38,820 bases of DNA, taken from positions 1-38,820 of the forward strand of contig NZ_NFGZ01000027.1 in NCBI RefSeq assembly GCF_002159175.1. Direction: 5' to 3'. Positions 7,076-14,771 of this stretch are shown here, piece by piece; position 1 is the stretch's first letter, and each line of letters starts with the position of its first letter. The translations under genes and the position numbers were made by a program. The stretch comes from Flavonifractor sp. An92 (lineage in GTDB: Bacteria > Bacillota > Clostridia > Oscillospirales > Oscillospiraceae). The notes beneath the pieces were generated by a model that made no database searches, was not told the origin of the DNA, and saw nothing but the letters and a program-made list of their open reading frames with translations.

Positions 7076-8290
7076 ATGGCCCAACAGGAGGCGCTCTTTG
7101 CAGCGCTGGGGGACGAGGTCCGCCTGCAGGTGCTGGAGGCCCTGGACCGGGGCCCCTGGGCGCTGGAGGCTCTGGCGGAGAGCCTGGGGCTGGCGGCAGA
7201 GGCGGTCCAGGCCCATCTGGAGGTGCTGGCGGGCTGCGGCCTGGCGGCCAGAGGGCCCGCGGGCTGGGCGCTGGCCGACGGAGGGCGCAGCGCGGTGAAG
7301 GGCCTGGCCCAGACCCTGCGGCCCAGACGATACACGCCCCCCGCGGAAGGAGAATCTGTCTTGGAGAAAAAGAAACTCTATGTGCTCACCGGGTTCCTGG
7401 GCTCGGGTAAGACCACCGTGCTCCTGCATCTGCTGCGGGGGATGGAGGGCAAGCGCATCGGTATCATCCAGAACGAGTTCGGCAAGCTGAGCATCGACGG
7501 CGAGATTTTGCGCCGCGACGGCATCACCATGACCGAGATCAGCCGGGGCTCCATCTTCTGCTCCTGTCTGAAGCTCAACTTCGTCCAGGCCCTGGCCGAG
7601 ATGGGCCAGCAGGACCTGGAGTACGTCTTTGTGGAGAGCTCCGGTCTGGCCGACCCCTCCAACATCGAGGAGATCCTGGAGGCCGTGAAGGTGCTGGCCG
7701 GGGACGTGTACGAGCTCAAGGGGGTGCTGTGCCTCATCGACGGCGAGCAGTTCCTGGAGCAGCTCTCCGACGTGGCCACGGTGGACCGGCAGCTGGCCCA
7801 CTGCCACCTGGCCATCGTGAACAAGGCCGATCTCATCGACGAGGAGCAGCTGGGCCGGGTGCTGGAGGCCATTCGCGGGGTGAACCCCCGCTGCGCCGTG
7901 CAGGTGTGCGCCAACGGCGCGGTGGATTTTTCCTTCCTGGAGGAGGACCTGATGGCCCTCCAGTGGGCCGGGTGCGAGGACAGCCTCAACAGCCCCGACA
8001 ACAAGCCCAAGACCCTCTCCCTCACCGCCCCTGGCGTGGTGCCCAAGGAGAAGCTGGAGGACTTCCTGCAGGCGGTCCTCCCCCAGTGCTACCGCATCAA
8101 GGGCTTTTTCCTCCTGGAGGACGGCTGGAACCAGGTGGACGTGGTGGGCAAGCGCATCGACTACAAGCCCGCCCCCGAAAAGGAGGAGTCCCATCTGGTG
8201 TTCCTCTCCAAGGTGGGCATTCAGGTCATCCGCACCATCGACCAGGCCTGGCGCGAGCGGGTGGGCCTGCCCATGAAACTGCACAACTGA
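7076..8290 (+). CDS. ArsR-type winged helix fused to COG0523 (CobW-like) GTPase
   Basis: A 404-residue two-domain protein. Residues 1-85 form an ArsR-like winged helix, with no Cys pair typical of arsenic sensors apart from C54. A linker at 86-98 leads to a G3E GTPase: Walker A GFLGSGKT (106-113), VESSGLADP (186-194), NKAD (249-252) and a CobW C-terminal domain (about 300-404). The usual GCxCC metal motif is altered to GSIFCSC (158-164). COG0523 proteins act as metal chaperones. A DNA-binding domain on one suggests metal- or GTP-dependent control of transcription, which is inference. An internal TTG start may also release the GTPase alone. Confidence 0.88.
   Translation: MAQQEALFAALGDEVRLQVLEALDRGPWALEALAESLGLAAEAVQAHLEVLAGCGLAARGPAGWALADGGRSAVKGLAQTLRPRRYTPPAEGESVLEKKKLYVLTGFLGSGKTTVLLHLLRGMEGKRIGIIQNEFGKLSIDGEILRRDGITMTEISRGSIFCSCLKLNFVQALAEMGQQDLEYVFVESSGLADPSNIEEILEAVKVLAGDVYELKGVLCLIDGEQFLEQLSDVATVDRQLAHCHLAIVNKADLIDEEQLGRVLEAIRGVNPRCAVQVCANGAVDFSFLEEDLMALQWAGCEDSLNSPDNKPKTLSLTAPGVVPKEKLEDFLQAVLPQCYRIKGFFLLEDGWNQVDVVGKRIDYKPAPEKEESHLVFLSKVGIQVIRTIDQAWRERVGLPMKLHN
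7347..7363 (+). promoter_or_regulatory. Internal ribosome site and in-frame TTG start
   Basis: AAGGAG (7347-7352) lies eight bases before an in-frame TTG (7361-7363), which is Leu96 of the fusion. Initiation here would yield a 309-residue stand-alone GTPase beginning MEKKKLYVLTG, the normal start of this family. Confidence 0.6.
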
Positions 8291-8300
8291 GGTGAGAACG

Positions 8301-8531
8301 GTGGAAATCAAAGTCATCGGCGCGGGCTGCGACAGCTGCGGCGCCCTCTACGACCACACCCTGGAGGCGGTGAAGCGCCTGGGGCTGGACGTCAAGGTGG
8401 AAAAGGTGGACGATCTGGTGGAGATCGTGAAGCTGGGGGTCATGCAGGTCCCCGCCCTCATGGTGGACGGGAAGGTCGTCGCCGCCGGACAGGTCCTCTC
8501 GGTGGATAAAGTCTGTAAGCTTCTGAAGTAA
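8301..8531 (+). CDS. Thioredoxin-like small redox protein
   Basis: A 76-residue protein with the small thioredoxin fold of the TM0996/MTH895 'redox-active disulfide' family. The active-site C10-D-S-C13 lies after the first strand, and VMQVPALMVDGK carries the cis-Pro. The GTG at 8301 is chosen over GTG 8292 because GAGGTG then sits six bases upstream and the product begins MEIKVIGAGC, as in the family. Eleven bases separate it from the GTPase gene, so the two are co-transcribed. It may reduce or load thiols for a metal-handling step. The partner is unknown. Confidence 0.87.
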   Translation: MEIKVIGAGCDSCGALYDHTLEAVKRLGLDVKVEKVDDLVEIVKLGVMQVPALMVDGKVVAAGQVLSVDKVCKLLK

Positions 8532-8538
8532 CAAACAA

Positions 8539-8577
8539 GCCCGCCGCGCTGCTGAACGCAGTGCGGCGGGCGCTGTT
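8539..8577 (+). terminator. Terminator after the thioredoxin-like gene
   Basis: A 14-bp stem with one wobble (8539-8552 with 8558-8571), a five-base loop and a T-run at 8576-8579. It probably also stops the convergent kinase operon. Confidence 0.82.
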
Positions 8578-8580
8578 TTC

Positions 8581-10068
8581 TTACGCGGCGGGGTGGTTCT
8601 GGTCCTTGCTGGGGCGGCTGGCGGCGTGGTCCAGCGGGAGCACCACCGTCATGCGGGTGCCCACCCCCACCCAGGAGGCTACCTCGAACCAGCCCCCGTG
8701 CCGCTCCACGATCCACTTGGCGATGGCCAGCCCCAGGCCGGTGCCGCCGGTCTGGCGGGTGCGGCTCTCGTCGGTGCGGTAGAAGCGGTCGAAGATGTGG
8801 GGGAGGGAGGCGGCGTCGATGCCCTGGCCCTCGTCCTGCACGGACAGGCGGGCGGTGTCCCCCCGGCGGCGCACCGACAGGGTGATGCGTCCCCCGGCGG
8901 GGGTGTACTTGATGGCGTTGTCCACCAGGATGCGCAGGGCCTGCTTGGTGAGTCCCACGTCGGCCTGTACCGGCACCGCCTCCTGCCAGTCGGCGGAGAA
9001 GCGGTGGGTCTGGTCGATCATCTCGGTCTCCTTGAATACCTCAGCGGCCACGGCGGTGAGGTCGAAGGTCTCCATCTCAATGTGCATGGAGTCGTTGTCT
9101 CCCCGGGCCAGGAAGAGAAGCTGTTCCACCAGCTCCTTCATGGAGTCGGCCTCGCCCCGGATGGCGTCAATGGCCTCCTGCCGGGTCTCCGGGTCGTCCT
9201 TGCCCCAGCGGTTGAGGAGGTTGGCATAGCCCTGGATGACGGCGATGGGGGTGCGCAGCTCATGGCTGGCGTCAGAGACGAAGCGCATCTGGGAGCGGTA
9301 GGCGGCGTTGATGCGGTCCAGCATGGCGTTGATGGCGGCGGCCAGGGTCTGGAGCTCCTTCTGGGTGCCGGGCACCGAGATGCGCCGGTCCAAGTGGGTG
9401 GCGTTGATCTGGTCCAGCTTGCCCGCCAGGGCTTGTAACTCCTCCGGGGACATGGCGCTGCCGCTGCCCAGGGTCCGGGCGGCGGCGGCCAGCTCCTGGA
9501 TGGGCTTGAGGGTTTTGCGGATGGTGCCGGCGTTTTTGAAGAGGTTGCACAGGAGCGACAGGGCCTGACACACCAGCAGAATCCGCAGCGCCAGGCTCAT
9601 CACCCCCACCGGACCCTGGATGTCCAGCGTGATGGCGTAGGGCTCCCCGGCGGCAGTGGTCAGCTCCACGGTGTACACCGCCCGGGTGACCTGGGGACCG
9701 CTGCCGGTGGCGAAGCCTCCGTGGAAGTCCAGGGTGTGCCGGGCGTCCTCCAGGCCCTCCAGCGGGGAGAAGAAGGGATAGACATAGCCCTCCGGGTCCC
9801 GATCCAGGGCGGTGATGGTGTAGTCCCCGGCGGCCATCCAGGCGGAGGTCTCGGCGGAGGGGATGCCCCGCTCATCTACGAGAGCGGCCAGGTCGGCGCA
9901 CTGGTGCTCCGCCCAGAAGAGAAGCCCGCCCAGACTCAGGGCGATAAGCAGCAGGTCCATCCCCAGGTAGATGCCCAAAAGGCGGAAGAAGAGCCGGGTG
10001 TTGAGCCGCAGCACGATGGAGGACTTCAGACGCCCGGCCGAGCGTTGGGATGTATTGGACATGGGCAT
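8581..10068 (-). CDS. Membrane sensor histidine kinase
   Basis: A 495-residue kinase. One membrane helix at about 28-52 and another near 178-200 flank an extracytoplasmic sensor of about 125 residues with no recognisable domain. A HAMP-like linker, a HisKA domain with the phospho-acceptor in SHELRTPIAV, and an HATPase with DNAIKY, DEGQGI and GTGLGLA follow. It is the last gene of a four-gene minus-strand operon with its response regulator two genes upstream. An AGGAAGG site precedes the ATG. The signal sensed is unknown. Confidence 0.94.
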   Translation of the reverse strand: MPMSNTSQRSAGRLKSSIVLRLNTRLFFRLLGIYLGMDLLLIALSLGGLLFWAEHQCADLAALVDERGIPSAETSAWMAAGDYTITALDRDPEGYVYPFFSPLEGLEDARHTLDFHGGFATGSGPQVTRAVYTVELTTAAGEPYAITLDIQGPVGVMSLALRILLVCQALSLLCNLFKNAGTIRKTLKPIQELAAAARTLGSGSAMSPEELQALAGKLDQINATHLDRRISVPGTQKELQTLAAAINAMLDRINAAYRSQMRFVSDASHELRTPIAVIQGYANLLNRWGKDDPETRQEAIDAIRGEADSMKELVEQLLFLARGDNDSMHIEMETFDLTAVAAEVFKETEMIDQTHRFSADWQEAVPVQADVGLTKQALRILVDNAIKYTPAGGRITLSVRRRGDTARLSVQDEGQGIDAASLPHIFDRFYRTDESRTRQTGGTGLGLAIAKWIVERHGGWFEVASWVGVGTRMTVVLPLDHAASRPSKDQNHPAA

Positions 10069-10084
10069 TGCCCCTTCCTGTTCG

Positions 10085-10579
10085 TCATTGTGCCCGGAGC
10101 CAGTTCAGCACCGGCTCCAGCTGCTGGGGCTCCACCCAGTCGGCCCCGTGGAGGAGAGCCTCCTGAGCGGCCAGGTCGGCCTCGGTCGCCGGGGCCTTCC
10201 GGGTGAGAAGGGCTTTCATGGGGGTCATCATCACCTTGGACAGGCCCCGCAGTTTTTCCGGCGCGTAGCCGCCCCGGAGGTAGAAATGGGGGGTGTTCTC
10301 CAGGTGGTTGGAGGCGGTCACCTTGGCCAGACCTGCGGCGTCTCCCTCCATCATGCCCACCGGACACACCGCCGCCACCCGGTAGCGGCTCCGGGCCCGG
10401 CGCAGACCCACGATGGAGCCGGCCCGCAGCCAGCCCAGATAGAGCACCGCGCTGCCTGAGGGCGGCCCCTCCGGCTCCCGCAGGTCGTAGGCGGGCAGGT
10501 CGGCGGCCTGGGAGAGCAGCGCGGCGTACCGGGCAGTGAAGCCGGTGCCGCTGGTGTAGACGATGGCGCTGGGGCGCAT
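10085..10579 (-). CDS. Flavodoxin-like protein
   Basis: A 164-residue soluble protein with an N-terminal flavodoxin-like phosphate loop, YTSGTGFTARYA (about 8-19), that would hold FMN phosphate. The fold resembles the flavodoxins that act as small electron carriers or HemG-type quinone/protoporphyrinogen enzymes. The ATG at 10579 follows an AAGGAGG site. It sits between the response regulator and kinase genes (13 and 16 bases apart), an unusual place that suggests a redox input or output for the two-component system. That link is inference. Confidence 0.85.
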   Translation of the reverse strand: MRPSAIVYTSGTGFTARYAALLSQAADLPAYDLREPEGPPSGSAVLYLGWLRAGSIVGLRRARSRYRVAAVCPVGMMEGDAAGLAKVTASNHLENTPHFYLRGGYAPEKLRGLSKVMMTPMKALLTRKAPATEADLAAQEALLHGADWVEPQQLEPVLNWLRAQ

Positions 10580-10592
10580 GGCAGTCTCCTCC

Positions 10593-11279
10593 TTAGGCCT
10601 GTTCCCGGATGACGTAGCCGACACCCCGGACGGTGTGGATGAATTTCTCCCCAAAGGGCTCCTCCAGCTTGGCCCGGAGGAAGCGGATATACACATCCAC
10701 GGCATTGGTCTCACCGGCGTAGTCAAAGCCCCACACATGGTCCAGCAGAGACTCCCGAGAGATCACCTTCTCCTTGTTTTCCAGCAGATAGTGCAGCAGG
10801 TCGAACTCCCGCCGGGTCAGTTCCACCCCGGTGCCCTGGACGGTGACGGCGTGGCGGTCCACATCCATCACCAGCCCGGCCACCCGCAGGGTGTTGGAGG
10901 GCTGGGCGGCGGCGGTGCGCTTGCGCAGGGCGGCCCGGATGCGGGCCAGCAGCTCCTCAATGGCGAAGGGCTTGGTGATGTAGTCGTCCGCCCCCGAGTC
11001 CAGGCCGGACACCTTGTCCACCACCGTGTCCCGGGCGGTGAGCATGATGACGGGGAGGGCGTCGTTCTCCCGGCGCAGGCGGCGCAGCACCTCCATGCCC
11101 GAGAGGGCCGGGAGCATGATGTCCAGCAGCACCAGGTCGAACTGCCCGCTCAGGGCCTGTTCCAGCCCGGTGCGGCCATCAAAGGCCTTCTCCACCTCGT
11201 AGCCCTCATAGCGCAGCTCCAGCTCCACCATGCGGGCCAGCTTTTCCTCGTCCTCCACCAGCAGGATCCGCTCTGCCAT
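10593..11279 (-). CDS. OmpR/PhoB-family response regulator
   Basis: A 228-residue regulator with a receiver domain (phospho-acceptor D53, acidic E9/D10, T81, K103) and a C-terminal winged helix ending in HTVRGVGYVIR. It is transcribed 21 bases after the membrane-protein gene and ahead of the flavodoxin-like gene and the cognate kinase. The long inverted repeat at 11909-11944 upstream of the operon could be its target, but this is a guess. Confidence 0.96.
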   Translation of the reverse strand: MAERILLVEDEEKLARMVELELRYEGYEVEKAFDGRTGLEQALSGQFDLVLLDIMLPALSGMEVLRRLRRENDALPVIMLTARDTVVDKVSGLDSGADDYITKPFAIEELLARIRAALRKRTAAAQPSNTLRVAGLVMDVDRHAVTVQGTGVELTRREFDLLHYLLENKEKVISRESLLDHVWGFDYAGETNAVDVYIRFLRAKLEEPFGEKFIHTVRGVGYVIREQA

Positions 11280-11300
11280 GTTCCCATTCCTCCAAGCTGT

Positions 11301-11846
11301 TCAAGATCGTTTTTTGCGCCCTGTTTTCAGGTCCTCGATGGCGTCGGCCACCGCGCCCAGTACATCGTTGACCGCCTTGCGGTCCAGATCCGGCCCGGCG
11401 CAGCGGTACCGGCACCCCAGCAGCAGCCCCAGAATCAGAAGCGGGGCCACGATGCGGAACACCGCCGCCACCGCGATGACCAGGATCAGAAGGGGCACGG
11501 CGGTGAGGAGCTGGCCCTTGCGCCAGATCTCCACCTGGTTGCCCACCCGCGGGTCCAAGATATGCAGGATGGCCCGCACGCCCTCCCGCAGGCGCCTGGC
11601 ATAGCCCGGCTCGCCGTGTTCCGGCTCGGGCTCAGGTGCCTGGGCGTCGCCGGAGGGGGGAGGGGCCTGCCCCGGGCGGGTGGAGTAGGTGCCGCCCCGG
11701 CCGGAGGAGATCCGCCCCTGCCGCTCCAGATCCAGCAGCGTGTCCAGCAGGCTCCCGTCATGGGCGGCCAGCAGCCGGGCGGCCTCCTCCCGGGACAGGT
11801 CCGCCTCCTGGCGCAGCCGCGCCGCGCGCTCCTGTGTGGCATCCAT
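11301..11846 (-). CDS. DUF4342-like membrane protein with UBA-like N-terminus
   Basis: A 181-residue protein of unknown function. Residues 1-45 resemble a three-helix UBA-like domain (EEAARLLAAHDGSLLDTLLDL), followed by a Pro/Glu-rich spacer (55-80), an amphipathic stretch and one or two membrane helices (about 115-150), then a short charged tail. This layout recalls DUF4342 proteins often placed beside two-component genes in clostridia. The ATG at 11846 has GGAGGGAT upstream; a longer frame to 11897 has no such site. It heads the regulator operon, so it may be its target or an accessory sensor. Confidence 0.78.
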   Translation of the reverse strand: MDATQERAARLRQEADLSREEAARLLAAHDGSLLDTLLDLERQGRISSGRGGTYSTRPGQAPPPSGDAQAPEPEPEHGEPGYARRLREGVRAILHILDPRVGNQVEIWRKGQLLTAVPLLILVIAVAAVFRIVAPLLILGLLLGCRYRCAGPDLDRKAVNDVLGAVADAIEDLKTGRKKRS

Positions 11847-11908
11847 GGTGATCCCTCCTCTCCCATTGGTAGCTCCAGTATATCCGCTTCCGGCCAAAGG
11901 GGCCTTTA

Positions 11909-11944
11909 GTGCGGGTTAAAATATCATTAAAAATCCTCCCGCAC
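11909..11944. promoter_or_regulatory. Inverted repeat in promoter region of the two-component operon
   Basis: Perfect 7-bp arms GTGCGGG (11909-11915) and CCCGCAC (11938-11944) enclose a 22-base AT-rich centre, 60-100 bases upstream of the first gene. The AT-rich core stands out in GC-rich DNA and probably contains the promoter. No single -10/-35 pair is convincing. Confidence 0.45.
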
Positions 11945-12030
11945 ATTGTACAACACAACCCGCCGCGGTGCAAGCTGAGCGGGCTCGGCCCGGGCGGAGC
12001 GGCGTGTGAAAAAAATTTTTCAAGAAAAGC

Positions 12031-12059
12031 TTGACAAGGGGTATCAGATATGGTATTCT
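12031..12059 (+). promoter_or_regulatory. tRNA operon promoter
   Basis: -35 TTGACA (12031-12036), a 17-base spacer and -10 TATTCT (12054-12059). An A/T-rich tract just upstream (12009-12020) resembles an UP element, fitting strong stable-RNA expression. Confidence 0.85.
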
Positions 12060-12097
12060 ATTCTAGCACTCAGCGAGATGCATGTGAAACCGGATAT

Positions 12098-12186
12098 GCC
12101 GGAGTGGCGGAATTGGTAGACGCCCGGGACTTAAAATCCTGTGGGACTCAAATCCCGTGCCGGTTCGACCCCGGTCTCCGGCACCA
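12098..12186 (+). tRNA. tRNA-Leu (anticodon UAA)
   Basis: The acceptor arm GCCGGAG pairs with CTCCGGC, and the anticodon loop CTTAAAA gives anticodon TAA. A long variable arm marks it as class II, and the T arm carries GGTTCGA. CCA is encoded (12184-12186). Confidence 0.96.
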
Positions 12187-12189
12187 TAT

Positions 12190-12266
<77 letters not shown>

Positions 12267-12267
12267 G

Positions 12268-12306
12268 AAAAAGTACCGCAATCCAAAGGATTGCGGTACT
12301 TTTTTG
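12268..12306 (+). terminator. tRNA operon terminator, copy 1 of a dispersed repeat
   Basis: A 17-bp perfect stem (12268-12284 with 12288-12304) with an AAA loop and a T-run. Almost the same 40-base sequence recurs at 22571-22612 with only a few changes, mainly in the loop. Confidence 0.9.
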
Positions 12307-12354
12307 CCTTGACCGTATTGTGTGTCATTCGAAAAGAGAGAAAGGGGCCCACAC

Positions 12355-13194
12355 ATGCTGTTCCTGTTACTGGCCATCCTGTTCAGCTCCATGCTGTCCA
12401 TCGTCCTGAAATATCTGAACTCCGACCGCCCGTATGGAGTCTTTTTGGTCAACTACATCGTCTGCGGGCTGCTGGCCTTTGCCGCCATGGAGCCGAAAGT
12501 GCTCTGCAGCGGTGATCTCACCCCATGCTGGCTGGGAGCGATCACTGGCCTGATCTACCTGGCGGCCCTGGCCGCCAACGGCTACAGCATCCATAAAAAC
12601 GGCGCCATCCTCTCCTCGGTGTTCACCCGCCTGGGGGTGCTGGTGCCCATTCTGGTGTCCGTGACCCTGTTTGGCGAGCGTCCCACCATTCTGCAGGGAC
12701 TGGGCGTGGCGCTGGCCGTGGCGGCGGCCGTACTGATGAACGGCCGCCCCGGGAGCGGGAAGAAAACGTCCGAAGAACACAAGGTGTACCTGCTGCCGCT
12801 GATCCTGGCCCTGCTGCTCAACGGAAGCAGCGACACCATGTCCAAGGTATTTACCCAGCTGGGCCGCCGGCAGGACGATGGGCTCTTTATGTTCTACATC
12901 TTCGTGTTCGCCGGACTGGCCACGCTGGTGCTGCTGGTCAAGAGACGCCAGGCACTGACGAGAAAGGATGTTTTTTGGGGCGTTCTGGTGGGCATTCCCA
13001 ACTTCGTCTCCTCCCGGCTCCTTCTGGCCGCCCTGACCAAGCTGCCCGCCTTCCTGGTCTACCCGTGCTACAGCGTGGGGGTGATTTTGGTCATCAGCGT
13101 GGCCAGCTTCTTCCTGTTCCGGGAGCGGCTGAACCGCTGCCAGATGGGAGCGGCCGGGATGATCCTGGGGGCCCTGGTGCTGCTCAACCTGTGA
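12355..13194 (+). CDS. DMT/EamA-like membrane transporter
   Basis: A 279-residue integral membrane protein with about ten hydrophobic segments in two halves, as in EamA (drug/metabolite) transporters. The ATG at 12355 follows GAAAGGGG and begins directly with a membrane helix. A short polar stretch (about 135-148, GSGKKTSEEHK) links the two halves. It lies between the tRNA terminator and the ROK regulator gene. No terminator was found behind it, but the regulator has its own promoters. The cargo is unknown. Confidence 0.85.
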   Translation: MLFLLLAILFSSMLSIVLKYLNSDRPYGVFLVNYIVCGLLAFAAMEPKVLCSGDLTPCWLGAITGLIYLAALAANGYSIHKNGAILSSVFTRLGVLVPILVSVTLFGERPTILQGLGVALAVAAAVLMNGRPGSGKKTSEEHKVYLLPLILALLLNGSSDTMSKVFTQLGRRQDDGLFMFYIFVFAGLATLVLLVKRRQALTRKDVFWGVLVGIPNFVSSRLLLAALTKLPAFLVYPCYSVGVILVISVASFFLFRERLNRCQMGAAGMILGALVLLNL

Positions 13195-13263
13195 GCGATG
13201 CCGGACGATACCCGGCTGAGGCGGCTGTTTCGGGGCGGTAGCGTGAAAAAAGTGCCGTGGCAG

Positions 13264-13303
13264 GCGGACACTTCTTGCCGGAAAGAGGTGTCCGCAGTAT
13301 AAT
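13264..13303 (+). promoter_or_regulatory. Upstream promoter of the ROK gene with flanking inverted repeat
   Basis: -35 TTGCCG (13275-13280), a 17-base spacer and perfect -10 TATAAT (13298-13303). Arms GCGGACAC (13264-13271) and GTGTCCGC (13288-13295) form a perfect inverted repeat around the -35, without a T-run, so it looks like an operator rather than a terminator. Confidence 0.55.
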
Positions 13304-13355
13304 AGAACAAACCTGTGGCGCCGAGAGATTCCTGATAAGATATAGTGACCTTTTG

Positions 13356-13384
13356 TTGTATTCGAGCCACGGATATGGTATATT
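13356..13384 (+). promoter_or_regulatory. Downstream promoter of the ROK gene
   Basis: -35 TTGTAT (13356-13361), a 17-base spacer and -10 TATATT (13379-13384). The start point would fall at about 13391, directly at the palindrome 13393-13408. Confidence 0.65.
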
Positions 13385-13392
13385 ATATTAAG

Positions 13393-13408
13393 AACTTTTA
13401 TAAAAGTT
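13393..13408. promoter_or_regulatory. Perfect 16-bp palindrome, presumed ROK operator
   Basis: AACTTTTATAAAAGTT is fully self-complementary and lies at the transcription start, 15 bases before the ROK start codon. A closely similar site is found at 14772-14786 in front of the sugar operon. Binding by the ROK protein is inferred. Confidence 0.65.
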
Positions 13409-13422
13409 AGGTGTGAAAGTAA

Positions 13423-14556
13423 GTGAGTAAACCGGCTACGCTTTCTACTGTGGAGGTACGCAAGCAGAATCGGAACCGGGTCTACCGGCATCTGATTGCT
13501 CTGCCTGAACCCATCACCAAGCAGGATCTGGCGTATCAGTTGTCCATGAGCTTGCCGACTCTTACGCAGAATATGAGGGAATTGGCCCAGGCCGGGCTGA
13601 TCGGCAGCACCGGCACCACGGATTCCACCGGTGGGAGACGGCCGAAGCTGATCGCGGCCATTCCGGACGCCCGCTATGCCGTTGGGATCGAGCTGACCAG
13701 CGGACATATCCGCATGGTGGCGGTGGACATTCAGCAGAATGAGCTGGCCTTCCAGGTCCTGAACCAGAGCTTTGAGAATACCGAGGAGTATGGCCGCCGC
13801 CTGCTGTCGCTGCTGGAGCACTTCCTGAGCGAGCACGAGCTGAAGGCGGACAAGCTCCTGGGGGTGGGGCTGACCCTGCCCGGGATCATCAGCGCCGACC
13901 AGAGCACCATTGAATATGCCCCCACCATGGGGATCCGGGAACCTACCGAGAACCGGATCACTGCGCCCTTTTCCTACCCGCACCGGCTGGACAACGACGC
14001 CACCTGCGGCGGTTTTGGCGAGTGGTGGAACAAGCCGAACCGGGAGAATATGGCCTATCTCTCCCTGGGCCGCGGCGTGGGCGGAGCCATTTTGATGGGC
14101 GGGAGGCTGTATGCGGGGGAAAACCACCGCTCGGCGGAATTCGGCCATATGTGCATCCATCCCGGCGGGCGGCTGTGCGACTGTGGGCGGCGGGGGTGTC
14201 TGGAGGCCTACTGCTCCTCGGCGCGGCTCTCCACCGACCTGGACCTGACGCTGGATGAGTTTTTTGCGGAATTGCAGAACGGGAACGAGAGCTACCAGCA
14301 CCGCTGGGAGGAATATCTGAACGACCTGGCGGCGGCACTGAGCAACATCCATATCATGCTGGACTGTGATGTGGTCATCGGCGGTTCGGTCTCTCAGTAT
14401 CTGCCGGCGTATGAGGAGCGGCTCCGCGCGAAAATCCGGGCGCAGGACCCGATGACAAGCCAGGGCGAGTATTTCCACTTCTGCCGCAACCACAGCAAGA
14501 CCAACTGCGTAGGCGCAGCGGTCCGATTCATCAGCGACTTTATTGAAACAGTTTGA
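13423..14556 (+). CDS. ROK-family sugar-responsive transcriptional regulator
   Basis: A 377-residue NagC/XylR-like protein. An N-terminal winged helix (about 15-72) with KQDLAYQLSMSLPTLTQ as recognition region is followed by a ROK domain with the glycine-rich GRGVGGAIL loop and the zinc motif CDCGRRGCLEAY. Such proteins usually repress sugar genes until the sugar binds. The GTG start has only a weak AGGTG site, and a low expression level would suit a repressor. It lies upstream of the ABC sugar operon and shares a presumed operator with it, so it is probably its local regulator. Confidence 0.92.
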   Translation: MSKPATLSTVEVRKQNRNRVYRHLIALPEPITKQDLAYQLSMSLPTLTQNMRELAQAGLIGSTGTTDSTGGRRPKLIAAIPDARYAVGIELTSGHIRMVAVDIQQNELAFQVLNQSFENTEEYGRRLLSLLEHFLSEHELKADKLLGVGLTLPGIISADQSTIEYAPTMGIREPTENRITAPFSYPHRLDNDATCGGFGEWWNKPNRENMAYLSLGRGVGGAILMGGRLYAGENHRSAEFGHMCIHPGGRLCDCGRRGCLEAYCSSARLSTDLDLTLDEFFAELQNGNESYQHRWEEYLNDLAAALSNIHIMLDCDVVIGGSVSQYLPAYEERLRAKIRAQDPMTSQGEYFHFCRNHSKTNCVGAAVRFISDFIETV

Positions 14557-14567
14557 CCCGAGTGATT

Positions 14568-14605
14568 GCGCGGCCCCATGGAAATCATGGGGCCGCGCTT
14601 TTTTT
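14568..14605 (+). terminator. Terminator of the ROK gene
   Basis: A 13-bp perfect stem (14568-14580 with 14586-14598), a GAAAT loop and seven T. Confidence 0.92.
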
Positions 14606-14722
14606 ATGCCCAGACAGAGGAGAGACGGAAAAGTATACCGAAAAGTTTAGAGTCAAAATAGCAAAAAAATGAGGAGCGGTTTTGTTGCACCTGCTGAATG
14701 TGAAAAATGTATGAAGGGACCA

Positions 14723-14751
14723 TTGACAAATAAAGTTATTTTGGCTAATAT
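14723..14751 (+). promoter_or_regulatory. Sugar operon promoter
   Basis: -35 TTGACA (14723-14728), a 17-base spacer and -10 TAATAT (14746-14751). The AT-rich 120 bases before it hold no gene. Confidence 0.85.
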
Positions 14752-14771
14752 AGCAGTAAGTTAAGAGAAGT

